DNA of 64,000 bases from JACDAL01 sp963849115 (lineage in GTDB: Bacteria > Actinomycetota > CADDZG01 > WHSQ01), in assembly GCA_963849115.1 (NCBI GenBank), contig CAWKGK010000005.1, positions 52,932 through 116,931 of the forward strand. Direction: 5' to 3'. How positions within the stretch are numbered: the stretch's first letter is position 1; each line of letters starts with the position of its first letter. Below the pieces are notes generated by a model. The model was not told the origin of the DNA. It worked only from the letters and a program-made list of their open reading frames with translations, and searched no databases. A program made the translations under genes and the position numbers. Below, one piece after another: positions 52,576 to 61,174 of this stretch.

Positions 52576-53880
52576 TCAGTCGTCCGTGCCCGCCCGGTTG
52601 AGGTTTGACTGTGTCTCGCGCGTCGTGGATAGAGGACCACCGACCGTGTAGTAGCGGTGCCCTGCAACCATCAGTTCCTCGGCGGGGAAACGAGTCATGA
52701 TCTCGCAGCCATCGGCGGTGACGACGAGTTGCTCCTCGATGCGCGCAGCCGACCATCCGTCGGCGGCCGGCCAGAATGTCTCCAAGGCGAAGACCATGCC
52801 CTCCTCGATGGGCTCGGGATGGTCGAGCGACACCAGGCGACTGAATACGGGTTTCTCCCAGATCGACATGCCTACTCCGTGACCGAACTGCAGCGCGAAC
52901 GCAGCTTCTTCATCTGGGAACCCGAAGTCCTGGGCCCGCGGCCACACCTCCACGACGTCGGCGGTGGTGACTCCGGGCTTGATGAGGGATATGGCTTCGT
53001 CGAGTAGGTCACGGCAGCGCTTGTAGGCGTCCACCTGCGCGGGAGATGCGCTTCCGATGGCGAATGTCCGGTAGTAGCAGGTCTTGTAGCCCATGTAACT
53101 GTGGAGGATGTCGAAGTAGGCGGGGTCTCCCGGGCGCAACACCCGGTCCGTGTAAACGTGGGGGTGCGGGTTGCAACGCTCGCCGGATATTGCGTTAACC
53201 CCTTCCACGAACTCAGAGCCGAGGTCGTAGAGCACCTTGTTGACAAGACCCACGCACTCGTTCTCTCTCATACCGGGGCGCATCGTGCGGTAGAGCTCGT
53301 CATAGGCAGCGTCGACCATCATGCAGGCAGTGTTCAACAGCGTTATCTCGTCCTCGGACTTGATCAGGCGTGCCTGCTGCATCAGCTGCTGGCCGTCCAC
53401 CACTTCTATGCCTTCGGCCTGCAGCGCGAACAGAACCGGCAGCTCGATCGCGTCCACGCCGACCGGGTCGTCAAGGAGGTCTCGTTCGGCAAGCTCGATG
53501 CGGATCTTTCTGGCGACGTCCTCGGCACGGCCTGCCTCAGGTGACATCGCCCCCCTGAGAGTCGATATCCCCGCGCGCGAGCGACCCTCCAGCCACGGGT
53601 TGTAGAGCTGATGGTGGCGCGCGGCCGAGCCGAAGTCCCACATGATCGGCTCGTCATCCTGCGGAAGCAGACAAAAACGGTTGAGCTTGTCCTGCGCCCA
53701 GGTGCCGATGTGGGTTGCGGTGATGTAGCGAATGTTGTTCATGTCGAAGCACAGCAGCGCGCCGCAGCTCGAATCCGCCAGCACCTGCTTCGCCCGCGTC
53801 ACACGACCAGTGCGAAGACGTTCCATGTCGACGCGCTGCTCCCAATCGACGTTCATGAGGCCGAATGTCTTGAGGCCCAC
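52576..53880 (-). CDS. M24-family peptidase/creatinase-like protein, second copy
   Basis: 434 aa with N-terminal creatinase domain and M24 domain. Four metal ligands appear retained (Asp257, His334, Glu367, Glu382 or 383), but the second Asp is replaced (Cys268 in GYKTCYYRT), so metal binding is doubtful. GTG 53880 has GGAGGAGGGG directly upstream. Operator site 7 lies 57 bases upstream. It is only distantly similar to the M24 protein at 47904. Confidence 0.86.
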   Translation of the reverse strand: MGLKTFGLMNVDWEQRVDMERLRTGRVTRAKQVLADSSCGALLCFDMNNIRYITATHIGTWAQDKLNRFCLLPQDDEPIMWDFGSAARHHQLYNPWLEGRSRAGISTLRGAMSPEAGRAEDVARKIRIELAERDLLDDPVGVDAIELPVLFALQAEGIEVVDGQQLMQQARLIKSEDEITLLNTACMMVDAAYDELYRTMRPGMRENECVGLVNKVLYDLGSEFVEGVNAISGERCNPHPHVYTDRVLRPGDPAYFDILHSYMGYKTCYYRTFAIGSASPAQVDAYKRCRDLLDEAISLIKPGVTTADVVEVWPRAQDFGFPDEEAAFALQFGHGVGMSIWEKPVFSRLVSLDHPEPIEEGMVFALETFWPAADGWSAARIEEQLVVTADGCEIMTRFPAEELMVAGHRYYTVGGPLSTTRETQSNLNRAGTDD

Positions 53881-53936
53881 AGCCCCTCCTCCGCATCGCG
53901 CCGCGCTCCCGGTCGGAGGCGGCGGAGTGAGTTTAC

Positions 53937-53948
53937 GCAATCGTTTGC
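53937..53948. promoter_or_regulatory. LacI-type operator, site 7
   Basis: GCAATCGTTTGC, 57 bases upstream of the second M24 gene; last site of the series. Confidence 0.78.
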
Positions 53949-53991
53949 GGTCTCGACTCTCTGGGGACCGGTGTCAAGCGGCCCCGTACGC

Positions 53992-55305
53992 CTAGAAATC
54001 CTGCTCAGACGTCCTCTGGCGAAGTGTTTCAGGGGGCACGTAGTCGCGCAGCGAACGGAAACGAGAGCCCACGATCACCGTCCCCGCCAGGCAGGCAAGC
54101 CCGCCGACGACCACCGAAGGGCCGGCGCCGACCGCCTGCGCGACGAAGCCCGCCTCCACATCACCCAAGCGTGGCCCCCCTGTGACCACCATGAGGTTGA
54201 GCGCGTTCATGCGACCGAGCAGAGGGTCGGGAGTGACCTCGAGAAGGATCGTGCCGCGGAACACGGCGCTGATGACGTCGGCCGCTCCCGCTACCGCGAG
54301 CCAGAACAACGTCAGGATGAAGGAGCCAAGGGAGAATCCCGCAACGGTGATCGCGGCGCCCCACACCGCCACCGAGATCAGCACGGCGACGCCTCGGCGG
54401 CGGACCTTGGAGACCCAGCCGGTGGTCAGTGCCCCGATCAGCGCCCCGGCCGAGGGGGCCGCGTAGAGCAGCCCGAGCCCGAACGGACCCACCGCGAAGG
54501 TCCCATCGGCGAGGGCGGGGAAGACGGCGCGAGGCATGCCGAAGATCATCGCCACCAGGTCGATAATGAAGATCGACATCAGTACAGGCGTCCTGCGGGC
54601 GTAAGAGAGCCCCTCCCTGATCGCTGCAACACCGAGCTGCGCAGTGCGTGGCTGCTCTTTCTCCATGGACTCACCAGGACGCAAGGCGGGCATCCAGCGC
54701 AGGGCCACAAAGGCCGCCACGAACGTCATGGCATCGACAACGTAGATCCACCCCACGTTCGCGAGAACCCCTATGAGCAAACCTCCCAGAGCAGGGCCTG
54801 CGATGTGAGTGGTCTGGTAGAGGACTTGTCGCAGCGCCATCGCGGCCGGCAACTGGTCTGAGGCCACCAGGGTGGGTATCGAGGAGTTGCGGGCCGGACC
54901 GTCGATCGCGGTTACCGCAGACCCAACCGCCACGAGCGCATAGAGAGCGCCCGGGCCCGGCGACCCCCACAGCGACAGAGCCGCCAGCGCGGCGGAGTCC
55001 GCTATCAACAGCAGCTGGGCCCCGGCCATGATCTTGCGCCTGTCGAAGGTGTCCACCAGAGGGCCGCCCACGATCGAGACGAGGATGAGCGGCACCACCT
55101 CGGCCAGGCCGACCAGCCCTACCGCGGCGGTTGACTTGGTGAGCGCAAATATCTGAAAAGCCACGGCAACTGTGCGCATGTGGGTGCCGATCAACGACAC
55201 GACCTGGCCCAGCCACAGCGCTCTGTAGGGGACCGAGTCCCTGAGTGGAGAGATGTCGATGGCGATGGCGCGGGCCCGGCTGAATCCCGCTCGCGCCGGC
55301 CTCAA
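53992..55305 (-). CDS. MFS transporter (MFS_3-like)
   Basis: 437 aa with about twelve helices and the loop motif GGPLVDTFDRRKIMAG. Similar in type to the MFS gene at 40200. The frame opens at TTG 55305 next to GAGGAG, which is too close for normal spacing, so the true start may be a little downstream. The substrate is unknown; it has no LacI-type operator of its own. Confidence 0.85.
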   Translation of the reverse strand: MRPARAGFSRARAIAIDISPLRDSVPYRALWLGQVVSLIGTHMRTVAVAFQIFALTKSTAAVGLVGLAEVVPLILVSIVGGPLVDTFDRRKIMAGAQLLLIADSAALAALSLWGSPGPGALYALVAVGSAVTAIDGPARNSSIPTLVASDQLPAAMALRQVLYQTTHIAGPALGGLLIGVLANVGWIYVVDAMTFVAAFVALRWMPALRPGESMEKEQPRTAQLGVAAIREGLSYARRTPVLMSIFIIDLVAMIFGMPRAVFPALADGTFAVGPFGLGLLYAAPSAGALIGALTTGWVSKVRRRGVAVLISVAVWGAAITVAGFSLGSFILTLFWLAVAGAADVISAVFRGTILLEVTPDPLLGRMNALNLMVVTGGPRLGDVEAGFVAQAVGAGPSVVVGGLACLAGTVIVGSRFRSLRDYVPPETLRQRTSEQDF

Positions 55306-55432
55306 CTCCTCATCTACCCTCCCAGGTGGCTCCCATGTCCCAGTGAAGCTAAACGGGGGCCGGGGTCGAGTCGAACTAGCTCAAGTCACCTCGAAGCTGG
55401 TCGGGGACGCGATGTTGGAGTCGAACGCCCCT

Positions 55433-56515
55433 TTAGCTCGCCGCCCTCAACCTCGAGCGTCGCTCGGGAAAGAGTAGAGAGCTGTCGCCGAACTCGTGCC
55501 ATAGGTAACCGGCGGCGCGGGCGCTTGCGTAGGCCTGCCTGACCAGACGGGCGCCGGCGACCGCCTCCAGCAGCAGCAGGTGAGAGGCACCCGGTGGGTG
55601 CCATCCGCTGATGATCCCGTCGATTGCGCGTGCGGGTCGGTTCGGCCCCAGGACGAGCTCGGTCGAACCCTCGCCTGCCGTGACCGAGCCATCCGGGCGT
55701 GCGACCGTCTCGAGAGCGCGCGTGACGGTGGTTCCCACTGCGATCACCCGGCCCCCAGAACGGTGAGTGTGGTTGACGAGCCCTGCAGTTTGCTCGGGCA
55801 CTCGGAAGCGCTCGGCCGCCGGCAGCTCCTTCGCCTCGAGCGAGGACACGCCCGCATGCAGCAGCACCGGAGCGAGGACGACTCCCTTTGTAATGAGCTC
55901 GGTCACGAGCTCGTTGGTGAACGGGCGCCCTGCTCCTGGCATCTCGGCACTCCCCGCCTCGCGAGCAAAGACCGTCTGGTAAGCGGCGAGGTCCCAGCGG
56001 CCCCTCGAATAGCCGTAGGTAATCGGGCGGCCGTGGCGGGCGAGGTACTCCTCCACCGGGCTGCGAGTTGAGATCTTCGCTTGCCACAACCGGACTCCAC
56101 CGGGCACTCTGGGATCGGTGCGCGGCGACAGGAGCGTCAGCGCGACTCCTCCTGGAAGGCTGATCGACTCGCCCACCTCACCGTCGAGGATCGGACCGGA
56201 GCCGTCGCTTGCTCGCAGCTCGACCACCCACGTCTGGCCGTCGGAGGGAGTGGAAAAGTGAACGACCACTGCAGAATCGCCTCGCCGAGTTCCTTCGACC
56301 GCTGCCGCCAAGGTGGCGGACGTGTTGACCACGACGAGGTCTCCGGGACGAAGGAAGCGGCACAAGTCCCGAAAGTGCGCGTGATGTAACCCGCCGGGCT
56401 CCGCCACCAGAAGTCGGACACCGTCTCGTTCGAGGCCACGTTCCTCGGGCGGCTCGGTCGCAGAGAGCTCTGGAGGCATCTCGAGCGTTGTGTTCGGGGC
56501 GACGAGCGTCGTCAT
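55433..56515 (-). CDS. S-adenosylmethionine:tRNA ribosyltransferase-isomerase-like protein (QueA homologue)
   Basis: 360 aa. LCRFLRPGDLVVVNTSATL, HGRPITYGYSRGRWDLAAYQTVFA and HAGVSSLEAKELPAAERF are QueA-type segments, but several differ from the housekeeping enzyme (HGRPITY for HIPLPPYI), as in the actinobacterial QueA-like subgroup. QueA makes epoxyqueuosine in tRNA from SAM. ATG 56515 overlaps the SDR gene stop by one base (TGATG). The rest of the queuosine pathway is not in the window, so a different substrate is possible. Confidence 0.82.
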   Translation of the reverse strand: MTTLVAPNTTLEMPPELSATEPPEERGLERDGVRLLVAEPGGLHHAHFRDLCRFLRPGDLVVVNTSATLAAAVEGTRRGDSAVVVHFSTPSDGQTWVVELRASDGSGPILDGEVGESISLPGGVALTLLSPRTDPRVPGGVRLWQAKISTRSPVEEYLARHGRPITYGYSRGRWDLAAYQTVFAREAGSAEMPGAGRPFTNELVTELITKGVVLAPVLLHAGVSSLEAKELPAAERFRVPEQTAGLVNHTHRSGGRVIAVGTTVTRALETVARPDGSVTAGEGSTELVLGPNRPARAIDGIISGWHPPGASHLLLLEAVAGARLVRQAYASARAAGYLWHEFGDSSLLFPERRSRLRAAS

Positions 56516-57216
56516 CACACGGAGCCCGGGGCGACGAGCGAGTCGGAGCTGCGATAGCGGCCGCTGGGCGGCCTCTGTTCGATGAGTCGGAGCAGGGCGG
56601 GTACGACGGTATGTGGCTCGGGTCGGTCCGAGATGTCCTCGTAAGGGAACGCTTGCTGCTGCATGGTGGTGCGCATGTCCCCCGGATCGAAGGCGTAGAC
56701 GGCCAGCGCTGGGTGTTCGGCCGCGAGCACCGCGGTGAGCTGATCGAGAGCCGCCTTCGACGAGCCGTAGCCGCCCCAGCCGGGGTACGCCTCCACGGCC
56801 GCATCGGAGCTGACGTTGACGACTGCACCTCCGGCCGCGACGAGTTCCGGAAGAACGAGCTGCACGATCGCGAGAGGGGCCAGAACGTTGATCCGGTACA
56901 CATGCTCGAGCTCGTCCAGAGGATAGGCATCGAGTTGCGGCTGCGGGCTTGGCCCTAGCTCGCTGGCGTTGTTGACGAGGAGGTCGAGGCGGCCCAGGCC
57001 GCGGATCACCTGCGCGAGCTCCTCCCGATGGGCGGGATCGGCAACGTCTCCGGCGACGGCGGATAGCCTGCCTGCGCCACGCCACGCTCGAGCCACGCTC
57101 TGCAGGGTGTCATCGTCGCGGGCATCGACGACCAGATCCCAGTCGTTGTTTGAGAGCTCTTCGGCCACGGCCCGGCCAAATCCGCGTGAGGCGCCGGTGA
57201 TCAGTGCGACGGCCAT
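56515..57216 (-). CDS. Short-chain dehydrogenase/reductase
   Basis: 233 aa classical SDR. TGASRGFGRAVAEEL is the NAD(P) site (about 6-20), LVNNASELG the structural motif, and the catalytic YGSSKAALD (Tyr, Lys) follows VNVSSDAAV. ATG 57216 has GGAGGAAAC upstream. It is divergent from soxR, with a SoxR-box-like sequence between them, so redox control is possible. Confidence 0.9.
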   Translation of the reverse strand: MAVALITGASRGFGRAVAEELSNNDWDLVVDARDDDTLQSVARAWRGAGRLSAVAGDVADPAHREELAQVIRGLGRLDLLVNNASELGPSPQPQLDAYPLDELEHVYRINVLAPLAIVQLVLPELVAAGGAVVNVSSDAAVEAYPGWGGYGSSKAALDQLTAVLAAEHPALAVYAFDPGDMRTTMQQQAFPYEDISDRPEPHTVVPALLRLIEQRPPSGRYRSSDSLVAPGSV

Positions 57217-57277
57217 GTTTCCTCCGTTCGAAAGCAATCTGTGTGGACTTCCACAGCGACGGTTGCTATTCTAGAAG

Positions 57278-57298
57278 TTGAAGTCAACTTTAAGTCAA
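57278..57298. promoter_or_regulatory. Dyad between the SDR and soxR genes
   Basis: TTGAAGTCAACTTTAAGTCAA has outer dyad TTGA/TCAA and dense TTGACTT elements on both strands. It lies 62 bases from the SDR start and 25 bases from the soxR start. MerR-family regulators bind such dyads in the promoter spacer. Confidence 0.5.
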
Positions 57299-57322
57299 GC
57301 CTCTAGAACGAGGTGAAGAGTC

Positions 57323-57790
57323 ATGGCTGCTGACGTACTTACCGTCGGCGAAGTCGCTCGGCGCAGCGGCTTCGCCGCCTCGGCCCTCCGTTACTACGAG
57401 GGGGCCGGGTTGATCGAAGCAGAGCGCAGCGAGGGCGGGCAGCGCCGCTTCGAGCGCAGCGTGCTGCGGCGGCTGGCCTTCATTCGCGCCGCCCGGCATG
57501 TCGGGCTCAGCCTCGACGAGATCCGTGACCTGCTGGCCCAGCTGCCGGCTGCGAGAACCCCTACGCGGGCGGACTGGACCCGGATCTCGCGCCAGTGGCG
57601 CCGGCGGCTCGACCGGGAGATCGACGCGTTGGTTGCGTTGAGGGACGGGCTCGACTCCTGCATCGGGTGCGGTTGCCTGTCACTGCAGCGATGCCGCATG
57701 TCGAACCCGAACGACGTGGCCGCCGCCTGGGGCCCCGGCGCGGTCTACCTGCCGAGACGGCTGCGGGAGCCGATTGAGGAGAGGGTTTGA
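57323..57790 (+). CDS. soxR: Redox-sensitive transcriptional activator SoxR
   Basis: 155 aa MerR-family protein. The winged helix starts LTVGEVARRSGFAASALRYYE (residues 6-26), a dimerisation helix follows, and the [2Fe-2S] motif C-x2-C-x-C-x5-C appears as CIGCGCLSLQRC at about residues 114-125. SoxR senses redox-cycling compounds and superoxide. The presumed target is the divergent SDR-queA pair. Confidence 0.95.
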   Translation: MAADVLTVGEVARRSGFAASALRYYEGAGLIEAERSEGGQRRFERSVLRRLAFIRAARHVGLSLDEIRDLLAQLPAARTPTRADWTRISRQWRRRLDREIDALVALRDGLDSCIGCGCLSLQRCRMSNPNDVAAAWGPGAVYLPRRLREPIEERV

Positions 57791-57811
57791 AGCGCGCCTT
57801 CTGTTTTGAGC

Positions 57812-57843
57812 GCCTCAGAGCGCGGAAAACGGCATTCTGAGGC
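57812..57843. terminator. Bidirectional terminator between soxR and the rhodanese gene
   Basis: Perfect 8-base stem GCCTCAGA/TCTGAGGC around a 16-base loop, between two convergent genes (stops at 57790 and 57853). Confidence 0.6.
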
Positions 57844-57852
57844 CCCTAAAAC

Positions 57853-58320
57853 TCATTCACCAGCCTTGCCGACCGGCAATCGTGCGAATTGCCAAGCTTG
57901 AAAGCCGCCGATGACATCCGTGGCGCGCCAAAACCCGAGTTGTTGCAGCCGGCGGGCTGCGAGGCTGGAGGAGTATCCCTCGCGGCAGATGAGCACGATG
58001 TGGTCATCGAAGCTCTGAATTGAAGAGTCCTGGTAGCCGGAATCCGGGTCGGCGCGCCACTCGAGAACGCTCAGCGGAAGTTGGACCGATCCCGGAATGG
58101 TCCCTTCTCTGAGGCGATGATCCTGCGAGCGAATGTCCACGAGCAGCGCCCCCTCCCTGACGGCGGCTGCGGCCTCGGCCGGCCGCAGGCGAACCAGGTG
58201 GCTGCGCGCCTCCGCCAGCATGTCTTGAATCGTCAACCTGGCCATCCCGTTTCTTGCTGCGGTCGACTCTCTTGTAGGCACTGATACCAGCGGAGAACGT
58301 CGCTCCGGTGAGGTGTGCAT
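57853..58320 (-). CDS. Rhodanese-like domain protein
   Basis: 155 aa single rhodanese domain. ALLVDIRSQDHRLREGTIPG opens the domain and the active-site Cys lies in VLICREGYSSSLAARRL (about residue 120). Such proteins transfer sulfane sulfur. The ATG at 58320 is the outer start; ATG 58245 gives a more compact protein (130 aa). Confidence 0.88.
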   Translation of the reverse strand: MHTSPERRSPLVSVPTRESTAARNGMARLTIQDMLAEARSHLVRLRPAEAAAAVREGALLVDIRSQDHRLREGTIPGSVQLPLSVLEWRADPDSGYQDSSIQSFDDHIVLICREGYSSSLAARRLQQLGFWRATDVIGGFQAWQFARLPVGKAGE

Positions 58321-58459
58321 GCCAAGGTTCTATCAGAAACCAGGCAGCCCCTCGGGACACCACCTCCTCACCCTCCCTCAGATGCTCCCAGAATTTACAG
58401 GGGGAATGGTGAGGTGACTCGCTCAGTCGCTGTACTCCCGCCTTACACACGGTTCAGCC

Positions 58460-58960
58460 TCACGTTGCCTGCTCGATGGCCTCGGCGTAGAGGACGTGAA
58501 GCAAGTCCGAGATTGTCACGCCGGCGAAAGTGGCCTCGATCGCTCGTGTGAAGCGGGGAGCAAAAGCCAGCCCGCACATGAGTCCTCCGGCAACCCACGT
58601 CCCGATGCAGAGGGGGCAAGCCACGAGCTCCCCCATTGCGCGCGAGAGGCCCTTGCCCTTCGGTTGCTGATTCACTTCGTTGAGGTTCGCGGGGCCTTCG
58701 TATTTCGTGAAGGGGGCTCGCAAGAAATTTGTCACTTCGGTCCGAGTCACGATCCTCGAGATCTTATGTGTCGTGATGCCCAGCAGAGCCACGTCGGCTG
58801 CACTCACGCGGTCTTCCAGACGGCCAGTGCGGGCTGCGTAGGCTAGAAGCCCACAGACCACCGAACCCCAAGTCAACGCCTGCAGTGCATGTGGGCCTAG
58901 GAGCCGATCCTCGTTCGCGTAACCTTCGAAAGCTTCCTTGATTGCATCGGTAGATGCCAT
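58460..58960 (-). CDS. DUF1360-family membrane protein
   Basis: 166 aa. The family motif ACPLCIGTWVAGGL is present at about residues 112-125, with hydrophobic segments around 30-45 and 115-160. DUF1360 proteins include sporulation-linked members, but the function is unknown. ATG 58960 has GGGAG 5 bases upstream; earlier in-frame ATGs overlap the preceding gene. Confidence 0.82.
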   Translation of the reverse strand: MASTDAIKEAFEGYANEDRLLGPHALQALTWGSVVCGLLAYAARTGRLEDRVSAADVALLGITTHKISRIVTRTEVTNFLRAPFTKYEGPANLNEVNQQPKGKGLSRAMGELVACPLCIGTWVAGGLMCGLAFAPRFTRAIEATFAGVTISDLLHVLYAEAIEQAT

Positions 58961-59024
58961 ACCTACTCCCATTCTGTCGCGGTTAAGCCGGAGAGCATCC
59001 GCCGTTCCAGGAGCCCGGTCCGGC

Positions 59025-59525
59025 TCATCCCTGGGCTCCTCCGGCAGCAAACGCCTGACCTATGATCTTGGTTCGCTCTTCCTCCAAGGTGATTGCCTGC
59101 GACAGTGCCCCGTCGATGAGCCGATCGACCTCCGCAGCGTCGATTCGTTCATCTTCCCGGCTGAGCTTCTTGAGGGTTTTCCATAGCGAAAGTTTTCCAT
59201 TGACTCCGAGCGACAGTCCTTCAAGCTCGATCAGCTTGCTGAGAGGTGAGTAGCCGATGACTTGTCCATTGAGCTTTAGCCGTCCCACCTTCTCCGATAG
59301 CCAAGCTGCAGCGTCCTTCGCCAGGTTTCTCCTGATTTCAAGAACCTTCATTAATCGCTCCAACGACTCTCGGTCCTGGTCGATCTTCTCAGCTAGTTCG
59401 GCCAAGAACGGCCCGAGTTCGCTCCCTTCGTTGCTACTCGCTGCTCTCCTGGCGAGCTCGCCTCCCGCTATAGCGCCCGCGAGGTGGTCATTGAGATAAA
59501 TGCTCAGTCGATGTTGGTCGGTCAT
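59025..59525 (-). CDS. Conserved actinobacterial hypothetical protein (helical)
   Basis: 166 aa, mostly helical and charged, without membrane segments. LYLNDHLAGAIAGGELARRA-type start (IYLNDHLAG), KVGRLKLNGQVIGYSPLS in the middle and a long Glu-rich C-terminal helix match a small family I remember from actinobacteria, of unknown function. ATG 59525 has AGGAGGACGAG upstream. Confidence 0.72.
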   Translation of the reverse strand: MTDQHRLSIYLNDHLAGAIAGGELARRAASSNEGSELGPFLAELAEKIDQDRESLERLMKVLEIRRNLAKDAAAWLSEKVGRLKLNGQVIGYSPLSKLIELEGLSLGVNGKLSLWKTLKKLSREDERIDAAEVDRLIDGALSQAITLEEERTKIIGQAFAAGGAQG

Positions 59526-59552
59526 CTCGTCCTCCTCGGACACAGCTACGGT

Positions 59553-60128
59553 CTAAAAGGCTCGGCGCTCGCTCTCCTCAAGCTTTGTGTGCCAGCGCTC
59601 TCCCCACGCCCCTCCGAGCGCGCCGCCAACCAGCATCGCGATCAAGAGAGCTATTCCCACGGCCGTCCCAATATCGCTGAGGCTTCCGAGCGGGAGGGGT
59701 AACCGCTGAACGTCCGACGGATCCAGATTAGTGGCTGAGCTCGTTACTCCTGCCACGATGGCCCCCAGGATAGCGACCAACACGGTAGCGACGATCGGCA
59801 CCAAAATCCCGTTCAGGACGCCAGAGCCTCGAGCCATCCGACCCGATACATAACCGCCCCACAAATAGGACAGGAACTGGACGATAACGACTCCAATGCC
59901 TGCGCCGATGGAGACGTCCACGGCCTCGTCCGCGGACACACCGCCCGCCGCAATACCGGTAGCGGCCAAAATCCCGCCCACGATCGCTGAAAGGACGACG
60001 AACGCACCGAATGCCACCAAGACGCCGGCTAGTACGGACACGAAAGAGACCCCGCCTCGAGAAGCTTCTATTCGAATTGTCTGTCTCTCTGAAACCGGCT
60101 CTTGCTCGATGCTCTGTGATCTAGACAT
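59553..60128 (-). CDS. Small four-helix membrane protein
   Basis: 191 aa with polar N-terminus (about 25) and four hydrophobic segments near 30-55, 70-90, 105-125 and 155-175, Gly/Ala-rich. The layout resembles TIGR04086-like membrane proteins, but function is unknown. ATG 60128 has GAGGAGGAATTCA upstream. A minus-strand promoter with TGCTAGC operator lies at 60338-60374, so the leader is about 200 bases. Confidence 0.75.
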   Translation of the reverse strand: MSRSQSIEQEPVSERQTIRIEASRGGVSFVSVLAGVLVAFGAFVVLSAIVGGILAATGIAAGGVSADEAVDVSIGAGIGVVIVQFLSYLWGGYVSGRMARGSGVLNGILVPIVATVLVAILGAIVAGVTSSATNLDPSDVQRLPLPLGSLSDIGTAVGIALLIAMLVGGALGGAWGERWHTKLEESERRAF

Positions 60129-60337
60129 TGAATTCCTCCTCAGGTAAACGAATGCTGCCGTGATGTCGATTTTTGCAAGAGAAGGCCCCTACCCATAAGG
60201 CGACTGGTCCATGGATGTGTCCCTTCCTTCATCGAGTGTTGTGCTGCGTCGCGCCGAGATTTCACCTCGCCACGTCGCCCCCTGACATCTCTCGAATGAG
60301 AGACATTTCAGCTTCGTCACCAGCCGTCCCAGACGGG

Positions 60338-60363
60338 TGCTAGCAAACATAGCTTGGCTAGCA
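60338..60363. promoter_or_regulatory. TGCTAGC palindromic operator, site a
   Basis: 26-base motif TGCTAGC-N12-GCTAGCA (interior AAACATAGCTTG), differing from site b at one position. It overlaps the -10 and spacer of a minus-strand promoter. Confidence 0.75.
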
Positions 60364-60374
60364 GAGGCGGTCAA
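60346..60374 (-). promoter_or_regulatory. Sigma-70-like promoter of the 59553 gene
   Basis: On the minus strand TTGACC, 17-base spacer, TATGTT. It is the only strong candidate upstream of the gene at 60128 and is embedded in operator site a. Confidence 0.65.
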
Positions 60375-60443
60375 GCAGAAGAGACGAGAGGTTCACCTAA
60401 AGCCTGTAGCTCACCCAGCTCGTCTGGGCACGCTTCTAGGCTT

Positions 60444-60998
60444 CTACTGTCGGAACAGGCGCCCCAAGATGCCGGTCGCCACTTCACTTGGCCGCTGCTG
60501 CTCTCCCATGTAGGCGCCGAGCCAGATCAGCGCTCCGGTAAGTCCGCAAATGACCCATTGCAGCTTGTCCAGCTGCTTCTGAGCCTCTGCGATCTCGGGC
60601 GGTGTGTGGGGGGCGGGAGACGTCCCACCCTCGACCGGTACATCGCCGGCGTTCATGACTTTTTGTCCCAGCGTGCGTGCGTAAGCGGTCGCGCCCAGCG
60701 CCGCAAGCGTCACCAAGGTCTTTGCGCCGGAGGTGGTTCCGACTCCCCTCTGGCTGCTGATGCGCCCCTTATTGGCCCACGTGAGCATGCCACCACCCAA
60801 GAGGTGGGCTCCGATGGCAGCCAGGTTTAATGGAGTCCACCGAGCCCAGCCCGCGTTCGCGACCCTGGCACGCTGACCGGCGTCATCTACCTGTGCTGCG
60901 GCACCATTGAGCCCGATGGCACCCATGAGGGAGCCGCCGAACCAGGCGGCAAGACCGGCGTCGTGAAGCGTCCGGGCTGTTGTACTCGAGTTGGTCAT
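60444..60998 (-). CDS. Conserved hypothetical membrane protein
   Basis: 184 aa with hydrophobic segments near residues 18-32, 57-72, 92-105 and 149-165, and Gly/Ala-rich content. The function is unknown. ATG 60998 has AGGAGGAAAGCC upstream. A minus-strand promoter overlapping operator site b lies about 180 bases upstream. Confidence 0.75.
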   Translation of the reverse strand: MTNSSTTARTLHDAGLAAWFGGSLMGAIGLNGAAAQVDDAGQRARVANAGWARWTPLNLAAIGAHLLGGGMLTWANKGRISSQRGVGTTSGAKTLVTLAALGATAYARTLGQKVMNAGDVPVEGGTSPAPHTPPEIAEAQKQLDKLQWVICGLTGALIWLGAYMGEQQRPSEVATGILGRLFRQ

Positions 60999-61174
60999 GG
61001 CTTTCCTCCTGCTTGTCAGGACCCATCTGGGTCTGTACGGTCGGTCACCTCGTTCAAGGTCAGCCCGTCACTTTGAGCAGACCAGCCTCTGAAGGGTGTT
61101 TCTTCTCGGTGCTTGAGGTCCTTCGAACTGGGGAGGGCGCAATGCACCCCCCCGTACCTCCGTTCCTCAAGCCT

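Larger units (their letters stand above)
60129..60443. other. Gene-free region carrying the leader of the 59553 gene
   Basis: 315 bases. It contains the promoter/operator at 60338-60374 and the predicted long leader. I see no coding frame with a ribosome-binding site. Confidence 0.5.
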
